From NCBI GenBank assembly GCA_031367345.1, contig JANLPR010000137.1, forward strand, positions 25,011-89,010: a stretch of DNA of 64,000 bases, read 5' to 3'. The notes beneath the pieces were generated by a model. The model did not search any database, was not told the DNA's origin, and saw only the letters and a list, made by a program, of their open reading frames with translations. Shown here one piece after another: positions 1 to 8,389 of the stretch. This DNA comes from JADKIH01 sp031367345. Its GTDB lineage: Bacteria; Bacteroidota; Bacteroidia; AKYH767-A; 2013-40CM-41-45. Position 1 is the first letter of the stretch. Each line of letters starts with the position of its first letter. The position numbers and the translations under genes were made by a program.

Positions 1-227
1 TCAAGTGATTTTTTATCTCCAATTTTAGGGTGATGTGTAAACGCTTCTAGCCAATCTGTTTCTACACATGTATTCCAAATAACATCCGAAATTATTTTTA
101 ACTCTGAAATAGAATTAAAAGGTTTCTTTGCCGCTACCATTTCTGACCATCGTGTAGAGCCACAACATTTAAATAGTTCTGCTCTTGCTTCAATCTCATT
201 AAGTAAATTAAATTCGCTCAGTGTCAT
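1..227 (-). CDS. uraD: OHCU decarboxylase, N-terminal part (cut by window edge)
   Basis: Decarboxylates 2-oxo-4-hydroxy-4-carboxy-5-ureidoimidazoline to S-allantoin, the last step of urate breakdown. About 75 codons are visible, from an ATG at 225-227 reading leftward off the window. The translated start MTLSEFNLLNEIEARAELF and the downstream FTHHPKIGDKKSL motif (HP-x-hG of the active-site helix) match the UraD family. The start codon overlaps the stop of the allantoicase gene by 4 bp (ATGA), so the two are probably translationally coupled. The C-terminal half lies outside the window, so completeness and any fusion (for example to HIU hydrolase) cannot be judged. Confidence 0.85.
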   Translation of the reverse strand, partial: MTLSEFNLLNEIEARAELFKCCGSTRWSEMVAAKKPFNSISELKIISDVIWNTCVETDWLEAFTHHPKIGDKKSL

Positions 228-1231
228 AGTATGTTTCCAAATAATCTCATCCTGCTAATTCCTCCATCCGGAAAAATTGTAAGTCGAACATGAGTGAAAG
301 GACCTTTGTTTTCTATCGCCTCAAAATAATGTTCATGATCTGCTTGCAATTTTGTTTTTGGAAGTATTGTTTTCCAACTTATTGAATCCGTTATTAATTT
401 GTTTTCTTCTGATTGTTCGATAACACATCCTTCAATCGTACAACTATCCGGATAATTACCTTTAAAGTGACATGTATCAACAAGTATTTTATCGATTACT
501 CCTTTATGTGCCAGTCTTACAATTACCCAATCTTTGTTGTTCGGTGTTCTGTTTCTTTTTGTTTCCCATCCATCGCCCATATTTACTCCTCTTCCTGGCA
601 TAATGAGATTTTCCATGTGTGAAAAAAACATGTCGTTGCAATGAATTGATCGAGCACCATTTATTGCTGCTGCCAAATCAATTGTTTCGGCTGGTTTAAC
701 TTCCGACCAATCTTTCGAAACTTCTCCATACACCTTTAAACGCGCAACTCCTCCATCAGGATAAATATGTAAACGCAAATGAGTGAATGATTCAGCCGAT
801 TTTATTTCGTAAAAATTTTGACTTCCCGGATGCAAAGTTGATTTGCCTAAAATCTCCGTCCATTGTGTATCTGCACTTACTATTTCTTCGTCGTTTTTTC
901 CTTTGGCGTTACACGCTTCTATCGATGCAAACGGCGGATGATTGCCTAGAAAATGATTGGTGTCTATGTCAACTCCGCGAATAATTCCTGATGTAGCTAA
1001 ACGAATAATGCAAATGTCGTGTCCCTCAACGCGCTTACGCCTACTTTCCCAGCCATCCATCCATTTCCCGCGATCGGTATACTTGTCTGCTATGAAAATA
1101 CCTCTTCCCGGTTTTAATAAATTTTCTTTCTCTGCAAAGAAATCGTCAGTACACCACAATGTTTTACCGCCTAACCTTTCTGCTGCCAAATCGGTTAGCT
1201 TGGTGAAACTCGGAATGTTTTTATCTACCAT
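224..1231 (-). CDS. alc: allantoicase
   Basis: Hydrolyses allantoate to ureidoglycolate and urea. The 335-residue protein has the two-repeat allantoicase layout: each half carries a GRG-h-h-(A/M) segment (GRGIFIADKY near residue 43, GRGVNMGDGWETKRNR near 213), a hIRLA / VIVRLAHKGVI strand and a D-T-x-H-F-x-G-N-x-P motif (DTNHFLGNHPP near 91, DTCHFKGNYPD near 252). It ends THVRLTIFPDGGISRMRLFG, typical of the family. It follows allB by 29 bp and overlaps uraD by 4 bp on the same strand, so the three form one operon. No signal peptide, so cytoplasmic. Confidence 0.93.
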   Translation of the reverse strand: MVDKNIPSFTKLTDLAAERLGGKTLWCTDDFFAEKENLLKPGRGIFIADKYTDRGKWMDGWESRRKRVEGHDICIIRLATSGIIRGVDIDTNHFLGNHPPFASIEACNAKGKNDEEIVSADTQWTEILGKSTLHPGSQNFYEIKSAESFTHLRLHIYPDGGVARLKVYGEVSKDWSEVKPAETIDLAAAINGARSIHCNDMFFSHMENLIMPGRGVNMGDGWETKRNRTPNNKDWVIVRLAHKGVIDKILVDTCHFKGNYPDSCTIEGCVIEQSEENKLITDSISWKTILPKTKLQADHEHYFEAIENKGPFTHVRLTIFPDGGISRMRLFGNIL

Positions 1232-1260
1232 AATTTTAATTTTAGTGGGTTGTAAATGTC

Positions 1261-2610
1261 TTAATTTTTTTCAATCAAAACAGTCCCTAAATGACTATTT
1301 ACAATCTTTTTTCCATCATAAATCAGTTTGCCGCCTAAATAGGTTTGGAGAACCTTCCCTAAGTAAATCTTATTTGCATAAGGACTTATTTTATGTCGAT
1401 GCAAAATATCCTTTTCACTGAACATAGTAGTATCATTAGGATCCCATATAAAAAAGTCTGCATCAGCTCCTGCCTCTAATTTTCCTTTGTGTGTTAGCTT
1501 TAAAAAAGTAGCCGGATTTGTTGATAGCCATTTCGCAATATCTTCTTCTGTGCAATTTCTTTTTTTAGCTTCTGTCCAAAGTGTTGTTAATGCGAATTGG
1601 AGTCCGGCAATTCCTCCCCATGCTTTTGAAAGATCGCCCGAAACGATCTCTTTTAATTCCGGTGGAGCAGGAGAGTGGTCGGTTGCTACAAAATCGATCA
1701 CTCCCGATTTTAAGGCCTTCCATAGTTGATCGTTATTTTCTTTTTCCCGAATTGGTGGCGCACATTTATAAATTGTTTGGCTATTTGGAATATCTTCTGC
1801 ATTGATTGTTAAATAATGTTGCGCTGTTTCTACTGTTAAAGGTAAACCTTCAGCTTTCGCTTTTGCAATCATTTCAATTGCTTCAGCAGAACTTAAATGA
1901 ACAATGTGTACTCGAGCATTTGTTTCTCTGCATAGTTCAATCATCATCTTGATCGCTTTATTCTCCCATTCTTTTGGCCTTGATTTCAGATAGGTTAAAT
2001 AATTGCCAGGTGAATTAAGATGGTCGTTTATTCCTGAATGATCTTCACTCAATTCGCAATGCACCAACAATGGTTTGTCATACTTCTTTAGAATTAAAAG
2101 TGCATTTTTTATTTCATCATAGCCGGAATTAGGAAAATCATCAATTCCTGAATGTGTCAGAAATGCTTTCAAGCCAAGAACGCCTTCCTTTAGCAAATCT
2201 TCTACTTCGTTTTCATTACCAGGAACTACACCGCCCCAAAAGCCTACATTCACATTCAGCTGATTTTTTGCTGCCGCTAATTTTATTTGAAAATTATTTT
2301 TATTAGTGGTTACAGGAGAGGAGTTCAATGGCATATCAACTATTGTCGTTATGCCTGTTGCTGCCGCTGCTTGTGTTGCCGTCTCAAATCCCTCCCATTG
2401 TGTACGTCCCGGCTCATTAATGTGAACATGTGGATCAATCAACCCGGGCAAAATAAAATTTTCATTTACATCGACTATCTCAGAATGAAAATCAGCAATC
2501 TGTTCTTTCTGAATGGCAATAATTTTGCCGTTTTCAATATGCACGAATCCTTCAATAACTCCGCTTGGTGAAACAATGTTTTTACTTTTTATTATCAGTC
2601 TGTTCAACAT
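1261..2610 (-). CDS. allB: allantoinase, cyclic amidohydrolase
   Basis: Opens the allantoin ring to give allantoate. The 449-residue sequence has the dihydroorotase/allantoinase metal site: DPHVHINEPG (His61, His63), the carbamylated lysine in GLKAFLTHSG (Lys148), HCEL (His184), HIVHLSS (His238) and ATDHSP (Asp311). The ET-x-QHYL motif near 261 is usual for AllB. Hydantoinase/dihydropyrimidinase is an alternative, but the NEPGRT segment and the allantoicase neighbour favour allantoinase. First gene of the leftward allB-alc-uraD operon; divergent from xdhC with 67 bp between them, which must hold both promoters. Confidence 0.93.
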   Translation of the reverse strand: MLNRLIIKSKNIVSPSGVIEGFVHIENGKIIAIQKEQIADFHSEIVDVNENFILPGLIDPHVHINEPGRTQWEGFETATQAAAATGITTIVDMPLNSSPVTTNKNNFQIKLAAAKNQLNVNVGFWGGVVPGNENEVEDLLKEGVLGLKAFLTHSGIDDFPNSGYDEIKNALLILKKYDKPLLVHCELSEDHSGINDHLNSPGNYLTYLKSRPKEWENKAIKMMIELCRETNARVHIVHLSSAEAIEMIAKAKAEGLPLTVETAQHYLTINAEDIPNSQTIYKCAPPIREKENNDQLWKALKSGVIDFVATDHSPAPPELKEIVSGDLSKAWGGIAGLQFALTTLWTEAKKRNCTEEDIAKWLSTNPATFLKLTHKGKLEAGADADFFIWDPNDTTMFSEKDILHRHKISPYANKIYLGKVLQTYLGGKLIYDGKKIVNSHLGTVLIEKN

Positions 2611-2677
2611 ATTTCTCTTCTAAAAGTGATATGAAACAAAAATAGAATTAATTTCGGTCTCTGAATGTGATTATTAT

Positions 2678-3643
2678 ATGACTGATTTAAATCTCTGGCA
2701 ATTTATACTATCCCAAGTAAAAAAGGGCACTCCTGTGGCTTTATTATGTGTGATGGAAAGCCATGGAAGCAGTCCGGGGCGACGTGGCTTTAAAATGGCT
2801 GTAGCCCATAAAAAAATTGTGGGCTCTATCGGAGGAGGTATGATGGAATATAAATTTGTTGAGTTAGCAAAAGAAATGCTCGTTTCTGATCGTGAACCAT
2901 TTTCTTTAAAAAAACAAATTCATTCTAAGTCGGCTAAAATCAATCAAAGTGGAATGATTTGCTCCGGCGAACAAACAATTTATTTATCCTTGATTAAGAA
3001 TTCTGATATTGATTCTATTGAAGCAATGATTGCTTCACTTAATATGAATCAACATGGTACTTTACACATCGACCCTTCAGGAATTAGTTTTGGAATTATT
3101 CCCCCAAAAGATGATTACTATTTTGAAATGACGAATGATGAAATATGGAAGTATTCTGAAAGGATCGGATTCAAAAATAAATTACACATCATTGGTGGTG
3201 GACATTGTTCTTTAGCACTTTCTGAATTGATGTCAAAAATGGATTTTAATATTTCTGTTTTTGATGATCGGCCGGGATTGAATACAATGGTTGATAACGG
3301 TTTTGTCCAAACAAAATTTGTTTTGAATAATTACAATGATCTCAGTAAGCTGATCAACTCAGGAAATGATGTGTATGTTGTAATTATGACTCTTGGTTAT
3401 AGGAGTGATAACATTGCGCTTCAAACATTAATTGATAAAGATTTTAAATATCTTGGAGTATTAGGAAGCAAAAGTAAAATGAAAGAATTGTTTGCTGATT
3501 GGAAAAAGGCAGGCATTCCGGAAAAAAAATTACAAAAAATTCATTCTCCTATAGGCATTGATATTCGTAGTCAAACACCAATGGAAATTGCCGTTAGTAT
3601 AGCTGCGGAGATCATCAGAGAAAAAAATATTACGCTGCCGTAA
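2678..3643 (+). CDS. xdhC: XdhC-family xanthine dehydrogenase maturation factor
   Basis: XdhC proteins bind molybdenum cofactor and insert the sulfurated form into xanthine dehydrogenase. The 321 residues show the N-terminal XdhC/CoxI domain (ESHGSSPGRRG near 28, GSIGGGMMEY near 49, GMICSGEQT near 92) and the C-terminal Rossmann-like XdhC domain (HIIGGGHCSLAL near 170, LGSKSKM, then PIGIDIRSQTPMEIAVSIAAEI). Its place beside allantoin genes fits purine oxidation, yet no xanthine dehydrogenase subunit is in the window. The last 14 bp overlap the convergent permease gene. Confidence 0.9.
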   Translation: MTDLNLWQFILSQVKKGTPVALLCVMESHGSSPGRRGFKMAVAHKKIVGSIGGGMMEYKFVELAKEMLVSDREPFSLKKQIHSKSAKINQSGMICSGEQTIYLSLIKNSDIDSIEAMIASLNMNQHGTLHIDPSGISFGIIPPKDDYYFEMTNDEIWKYSERIGFKNKLHIIGGGHCSLALSELMSKMDFNISVFDDRPGLNTMVDNGFVQTKFVLNNYNDLSKLINSGNDVYVVIMTLGYRSDNIALQTLIDKDFKYLGVLGSKSKMKELFADWKKAGIPEKKLQKIHSPIGIDIRSQTPMEIAVSIAAEIIREKNITLP

Positions 3644-5081
3644 ATTGAATTTCTTTTCTTCCTTTACTCATGATCATGTAAAGCATAAACGAAACAAAAA
3701 ATCCTACGAACCAAGCATAATTATATAATCCGCTAATCCATTCCGGAACACTTTCTAATGAAATCATATGAATGGTTACCAAAAAACCAGGGATATTCGG
3801 AGCTATCCCTGCCAAAAGTGCTATTACTGCAATCCGATTGAATCCATTATTGAAAGTATATCGACCACCTTCTTGATAAAGTTCGTTTACATTCAATAAT
3901 TGTCGTCGAATCATAAAGTAGTCTGCTATCATAATGCCACCAACTGGTCCAAGCAACGATGAATAAGCAATCAGCCAGGTGAAAATATAACCGTTCGGAT
4001 CTGCTATTAATTTCCATGGCAATATTAATATTCCTATTACTCCTGTAATATAACCGCCTGTCCTAAATGAAATTTTTGATGGTGCTAAATGCGCGAAATC
4101 ATTTGCAGGGCTAACAATATTCGCTGCTATGTTTGTTGCTAGCGTTGACAAGGCCACAGCGATCATTGCAAAACTTACAAGCCATTTACTACTAAATTTA
4201 CCTGCTAATATAAGTGGGTCCCAAATCATTTCTCCGTAAATAATTACTGTTGCTGAAGTAACAACAACTCCTATAAAAGAGAAAAGTGTCATTGATGTAG
4301 GTAGTCCAATTGCCTGCCCCACAATTTGTGCTCGTTGACTTTTTGCATATCGTGTAAAGTCAGGGATATTCAATGAGAGCGTTGCCCAATACCCAACCAT
4401 TCCTGTTAATCCCGGAATAAAATATTTCCAAAATTCTGCCGTGGTTTTGAACTTTGATGGTTGTGCTAAGATGGGGCCGAGGCCATGTCCTGCAGAGATT
4501 GCCCAGAATAATAATGCTAATGCAGCAATCGGTAAGAAGAATGCTTTAAAGACAAGTAATTTTTTAATGCTATCGACACCTAATTTAACAACGTACATAT
4601 TGATCAACCAAAAAAGAAAAAATGTAATTGCCGGCCCAGTCTCTAATCCAATTGATTCAGGAAATATTCTCGGTAAATCTGCCACTGATGGAAACCATAC
4701 TCGCGCCATCTGATAAATAGCAAATCCTCCTATCCATGTTTGAATTCCAAACCATCCACAAGCTACTATCGCTCTCAACATTGCAGGTATGTTTGCTCCT
4801 CTTGTTCCGAAACTGGCTCTGGCTAACACCGGAAATGGAATGCCATATTTTGCACCTGCATGTCCGTTCAAGATCATAGGAAATAAAACGATCGTATTGC
4901 CTAGAAAGATAGTAAGTATGGCTTGCCACCAATTCATTCCGCCGCCAATCAATGAACTTGCAAGCATGTATGTCGGAATACACAACGACATACTTATCCA
5001 TAAGGCTGCATAGTTCCACGTATTCCATGATCTTTTTTCCTGAGGAATAGGAGCGAGGTCCTCGCTATAAAGGTCTGCCAT
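3630..5081 (-). CDS. NCS1-family allantoin/hydantoin/nucleobase permease
   Basis: Integral membrane transporter of 483 residues with about twelve hydrophobic segments, of the nucleobase-cation-symport-1 family (Mhp1, PucI, PurP). Diagnostic parts are the N-terminal NTWNYAALWISMSLCIPTYM, the TM3 region GIPFPVLARASFGTRGANIP, CGWFGIQTWIGG and NIPDFTRYAKSQRAQIVGQ. Substrate cannot be fixed from sequence; the neighbouring allantoin genes suggest allantoin or a related ureide/hydantoin, while the downstream position relative to a beta-amino-acid aminotransferase and mmsA allows uracil or hydantoin. Follows the aminotransferase by 19 bp, same strand, probably one operon. Confidence 0.9.
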   Translation of the reverse strand: MADLYSEDLAPIPQEKRSWNTWNYAALWISMSLCIPTYMLASSLIGGGMNWWQAILTIFLGNTIVLFPMILNGHAGAKYGIPFPVLARASFGTRGANIPAMLRAIVACGWFGIQTWIGGFAIYQMARVWFPSVADLPRIFPESIGLETGPAITFFLFWLINMYVVKLGVDSIKKLLVFKAFFLPIAALALLFWAISAGHGLGPILAQPSKFKTTAEFWKYFIPGLTGMVGYWATLSLNIPDFTRYAKSQRAQIVGQAIGLPTSMTLFSFIGVVVTSATVIIYGEMIWDPLILAGKFSSKWLVSFAMIAVALSTLATNIAANIVSPANDFAHLAPSKISFRTGGYITGVIGILILPWKLIADPNGYIFTWLIAYSSLLGPVGGIMIADYFMIRRQLLNVNELYQEGGRYTFNNGFNRIAVIALLAGIAPNIPGFLVTIHMISLESVPEWISGLYNYAWFVGFFVSFMLYMIMSKGRKEIQFTAA

Positions 5082-5100
5082 AAAAATAATTTATTTTATA

Positions 5101-6456
5101 TCAGCTGCAATATTCATCAGCAATTGAAATAGCCTTTGAAATAATATCTAAGCCTTCATCCATTTCATCCAGATTAATGCAAAGCGGTGGTGCAGTAAAA
5201 ATATAATTCCAACGAACAAATGTAAATAAGCCAAGCTCCAATAATTTTGCATTCACCTTATTCATAATTTCCATTTCGTTCGGCGTTGCATTCCATGGTG
5301 CCATTGGTTCTTTCGTTTTTCTGTTCTTCACCAATTCAATACAGCCTAAAAGACCCGTGTTTCTGTAGTCGCCAATACTTTGATGCTTCGACATCATTGC
5401 TGCAATTCTCTTTTCCATATAAGAGCCCATGTTGGCAGCATTCTCAATCAGCTTTTCATCTTCATAAATTTTCAGTACCTCTACTGCCGCCGCACATGCA
5501 ACTGCGTGACCTGAATATGTAAGTCCAAGTGGAAGTGCTTTATCATTGAATGCATTTATTAATTCTTCTTTAATGATCATTCCACCAAGTGGAATATATC
5601 CACATGTAAGTCCTTTTGCAAAACACATGATGTCAGGAACTACGTTGTGATGATCTACGCCGAACCATTTTCCTGTTCTACCAAAACCACTCATCACTTC
5701 ATCGCAAATTAAAATAATACCATAACGGTCGGCTATCTCGCGAACTTTTTTCCAATATCCCGGTGGATATTTAATACATCCACTTGATCCACTTTCACCT
5801 TCCATTAAGATAGCGGCAACATTATTTGGTCCTTCAAACTTTATTATTCTTTCCATATGCGCAGCTGCATTTTCTGCACACTCTTCCGGTGTTGCACTAT
5901 TCCAAGGATCACGATAAAAAAATGGGTTCTCAACGTGAATAAAGTTAGGTGCTGCTTGTGCATCATGCGGATTCCCTCTTGGATCTCCACTGGCCGACAT
6001 AGCTCCATACGATGCTCCATGATAACCTTGGTAAAGTGTAATTATTTTATGACGTCCGGTATGTAGTCGGGCAAATTTAATTGCGTTTTCAATAGCTTCG
6101 GCACCGGCATTGGTAAAGAAAGTTTTCTTTAATGAGCCGGGTGTAATTTCAGCTAATTTTTTTCCTAATTCTCCTCTTGCTTTAGTAATCATTCCAGGAT
6201 GAACAAAAGAAACTTCATCCATCTGACGCATCACCGCATCTTTCACTCTTGGATGACCATGACCAATGTTCATATTCATCAATTGTGAAGAGAAATCGAT
6301 ATAACGTTTTCCGCTGCGGTCGTGAAGATAAACACCTTTGGCTTCGCTGATGTTTAACGGATTTAATCCCGATTGCTTTGACCAAGAAAAAATAGTATAC
6401 TCTAAATTATTTTGTAAAATTATTTCGCGTTCACTCAATGCTGTTTTTAATTCCAT
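5101..6456 (-). CDS. class III (omega) aminotransferase, PLP-dependent
   Basis: Fold-type I class III transaminase of 451 residues. Visible landmarks, numbered from the ATG at 6456: glycine-rich PLP phosphate contact TNAGAEAIENAIKFAR (near 115), cofactor aspartate in ICDEVMSGFGRTG (Asp252), and the Schiff-base lysine in FAKGLTCGYIPLGG (Lys281). A GTG at 6481-6483 in frame would add nine residues; I chose the ATG because the extension is just a lysine run. With mmsA upstream it most likely removes the amino group of beta-alanine or 3-aminoisobutyrate to give a semialdehyde. It is not the class V ureidoglycine transaminase PucG. Confidence 0.88.
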   Translation of the reverse strand: MELKTALSEREIILQNNLEYTIFSWSKQSGLNPLNISEAKGVYLHDRSGKRYIDFSSQLMNMNIGHGHPRVKDAVMRQMDEVSFVHPGMITKARGELGKKLAEITPGSLKKTFFTNAGAEAIENAIKFARLHTGRHKIITLYQGYHGASYGAMSASGDPRGNPHDAQAAPNFIHVENPFFYRDPWNSATPEECAENAAAHMERIIKFEGPNNVAAILMEGESGSSGCIKYPPGYWKKVREIADRYGIILICDEVMSGFGRTGKWFGVDHHNVVPDIMCFAKGLTCGYIPLGGMIIKEELINAFNDKALPLGLTYSGHAVACAAAVEVLKIYEDEKLIENAANMGSYMEKRIAAMMSKHQSIGDYRNTGLLGCIELVKNRKTKEPMAPWNATPNEMEIMNKVNAKLLELGLFTFVRWNYIFTAPPLCINLDEMDEGLDIISKAISIADEYCS

Positions 6457-6491
6457 AGTGATATCTTTTTTTTTATTGTTCACTTTTTAAG

Positions 6492-6554
6492 TCAGTAGTA
6501 AGTGGTGAGTAGTAATTGGTGAGTGGTAATTGGTGAGTAGTAATTAGTAATTTG
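6492..6554 (+). repeat. degenerate 7-bp tandem repeat, nine units
   Basis: Reading from 6492 in steps of seven gives TCAGTAG, TAAGTGG, TGAGTAG, TAATTGG, TGAGTGG, TAATTGG, TGAGTAG, TAATTAG, TAATTTG: nine consecutive units fitting T-N-A-(G/T)-T-N-G without a single indel. It lies between mmsA and the aminotransferase start. Confidence 0.85.
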
Positions 6555-6561
6555 AAAAAAT

Positions 6562-6589
6562 TGACCTCAACCTTTGACCTTTGACCCTT
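6562..6589 (+). repeat. second 7-bp-period tract, four units
   Basis: Four consecutive heptads TGACCTC, AACCTTT, GACCTTT, GACCCTT. Same period as the tracts on either side but a different consensus (roughly GACCTTT). Confidence 0.65.
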
Positions 6590-6600
6590 CTTTTTTATCA

Positions 6601-6674
6601 CTTCTTACTTCTTACTTCTTACTTCTTACTTCTTACTTCTTACTTCTTACTTCTTACTTCTTACTTCTTACTTC
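6601..6674 (+). repeat. perfect heptanucleotide array (CTTCTTA)10
   Basis: Ten perfect copies of CTTCTTA fill 6601-6670, followed by CTTC. The complementary strand reads TAAGAAG, which resembles the TAAGTGG/TGAGTAG units of the tract at 6492-6554 in opposite orientation. It ends 5 bp from the mmsA stop. Perfect short tandem arrays of this kind are prone to slippage, so copy number may vary between cells or strains. Confidence 0.97.
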
Positions 6675-6678
6675 CTCA

Positions 6679-8148
6679 TCAGCTCATCCAATTCGTCTTC
6701 GCTTCAGGATTCCATTTGATTGATGTCTTTTTTAAGTTTGTCCAAAATTCAATTGACGAATCTCCTGTAATATCTCCAACTCCAAATTTAGAATCGTTCC
6801 ACCCTCCAAAAGAAAATGGTTCTCTCGGTACTGGTACTCCTATATTTATTCCAATCATTCCGGCACTTGCTTTTTCCATTACCTGACGAGCAATTCCACC
6901 ACTTTGTGTAAATACGCTTGCTGCGTTTCCGTACGAAGAACTGTTCTCGATCTCTAACGCTTCTTCAATTGTCTTTGCTCTGACAATCGCAATAACAGGT
7001 CCGAAAACTTCTTCTTTACTAATCGCCATATCTCGTGTTACATAGTCGATCACCGTTGGCCCTACGTAAAATCCGTTATCTTTTCCGTCTACTTTTGTAT
7101 TTCTTCCATCTACAAGAACTTTCGCTCCTGCTTTCTCAGCTTCATCAATATAGCGCTCAATTCTTTCTTTTGATTCTTTCGAAATCACAGCCCCTAAATT
7201 TTTTCCAGGAATTATTTTTCGTGCTTCATCACAAATCTTGCTTATTATTAAATCTATATTTCCAACTCCAACCATTGTTGATGCTGCCATACATCGCTGT
7301 CCTGCACAACCACTCATCGACGCAGTTACATTCGAAGCGGTCATATCAGGATGTGCATCCGGCATCACTATCAAATGGTTCTTTGCTCCTCCAAGTGATA
7401 AGCATCGTTTTAAATTCGATGTGGAACGGATATAGACCAACTTAGCTATCTTAGTTGATCCTACAAACGATACTGCCGAAATTCCCGGATGATCACAAAT
7501 GGCTTCAACTATTTCTTTATCGCCATGCACTATATTTAAAACTCCATCCGGTAGTCCGGCTTCTTTTAGCATCTCTGCTATGCGAATGGACGACAAAGGA
7601 ACTTTTTCGGAAGGCTTTAAGATCATACAATTTCCCAACACTAACGCATTGGGAATTGTCCAATGTGGTACCATGTGCGGGAAGTTGAATGGTGCAATGG
7701 ATGCAACGACTCCTAATGGTTTATGGTCTAATCGACATTCTACGCCGCGACTTACTTCTAATATTTTCCCCGCTACTAATTGAGGCATACTGCATGCATA
7801 CTCCGTTAATTCAATACTCTTTTCTACTTCTGCTATCGCTTCATCTAGTGTCTTTCCATTTTCTCTTTGAACTAATGCTCCTAACTCGCGAAGGTTTTTT
7901 TCCATTATCGTTTTATAACGAAAAAATATTTGAACTCGTTCCTTGATTGGGGTATTCGACCACGATTGAAATGCTTTTTGTGCAGCTTCTACTGCATCAT
8001 TCAATTCTGCCTTTGTCGAAAGTGGAACCGCTCCGATTTTAACTCCGTCTAATGGTGAAATTACATCCATTGAATTCTTTGTCCCATTCGTAAATTTACC
8101 ACCGATATAATTTTTTACTTCTGGAGTAGCTATTGTTGTAGTTGTCAT
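6679..8148 (-). CDS. mmsA: CoA-acylating (methyl)malonate-semialdehyde dehydrogenase
   Basis: Oxidises malonate or methylmalonate semialdehyde with NAD+ and CoA to acetyl- or propionyl-CoA. The 489-residue aldehyde dehydrogenase has the oxyanion Asn in APFNFPHMVPHW (Asn155), the NAD-binding SFVGSTKIA (near 227) and the catalytic cysteine in GCAGQRCMAAS (Cys286), with the QRC context typical of MmsA rather than general ALDHs. It is the first gene of a leftward group with the aminotransferase and permease, together able to turn beta-alanine into acetyl-CoA. The heptamer-repeat spacer separates it from the aminotransferase, so co-transcription is uncertain. Confidence 0.92.
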   Translation of the reverse strand: MTTTTIATPEVKNYIGGKFTNGTKNSMDVISPLDGVKIGAVPLSTKAELNDAVEAAQKAFQSWSNTPIKERVQIFFRYKTIMEKNLRELGALVQRENGKTLDEAIAEVEKSIELTEYACSMPQLVAGKILEVSRGVECRLDHKPLGVVASIAPFNFPHMVPHWTIPNALVLGNCMILKPSEKVPLSSIRIAEMLKEAGLPDGVLNIVHGDKEIVEAICDHPGISAVSFVGSTKIAKLVYIRSTSNLKRCLSLGGAKNHLIVMPDAHPDMTASNVTASMSGCAGQRCMAASTMVGVGNIDLIISKICDEARKIIPGKNLGAVISKESKERIERYIDEAEKAGAKVLVDGRNTKVDGKDNGFYVGPTVIDYVTRDMAISKEEVFGPVIAIVRAKTIEEALEIENSSSYGNAASVFTQSGGIARQVMEKASAGMIGINIGVPVPREPFSFGGWNDSKFGVGDITGDSSIEFWTNLKKTSIKWNPEAKTNWMS

Positions 8149-8389
8149 ATTTAGTTTTTTTATGCTGTGCTTGCCTGCTCAACATTCCTTGTTTCTAAGC
8201 AGCTTTCAACCTTCAAATATACTTTTCCTTTATGAAAAAAACTAATATTCGATTCTCGCTTTTCATTTAAACTAAATTGATCAGAAAACCCTAAATTTAG
8301 CTCTAGGGAACATTTTTTCTAGCATCGATTTATGTAAAGGATTTATTGTAAAGTTGTCAATCAAACGGTTAAAATAGTATTTTTACTTT

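Noticed and set aside
957..1421. 154-codon plus-strand frame opposite allantoicase/allantoinase
   Set aside because: Antisense shadow of two well-supported genes, with no family features or start context.
5101..6483. PucG-type ureidoglycine-glyoxylate aminotransferase
   Set aside because: PucG is a class V transaminase; this protein has class III motifs and is next to mmsA, so a beta-amino-acid substrate is more likely.
6601..6674. CRISPR-like appearance of the repeat array
   Set aside because: Units are 7 bp with no spacers and no cas genes nearby; it is a simple tandem repeat.
6581..6886. 101-codon frame translating the CTTCTTA repeat into LLTSYF repeats
   Set aside because: It is only the heptamer array read as protein and then runs antisense through the mmsA 3' end.
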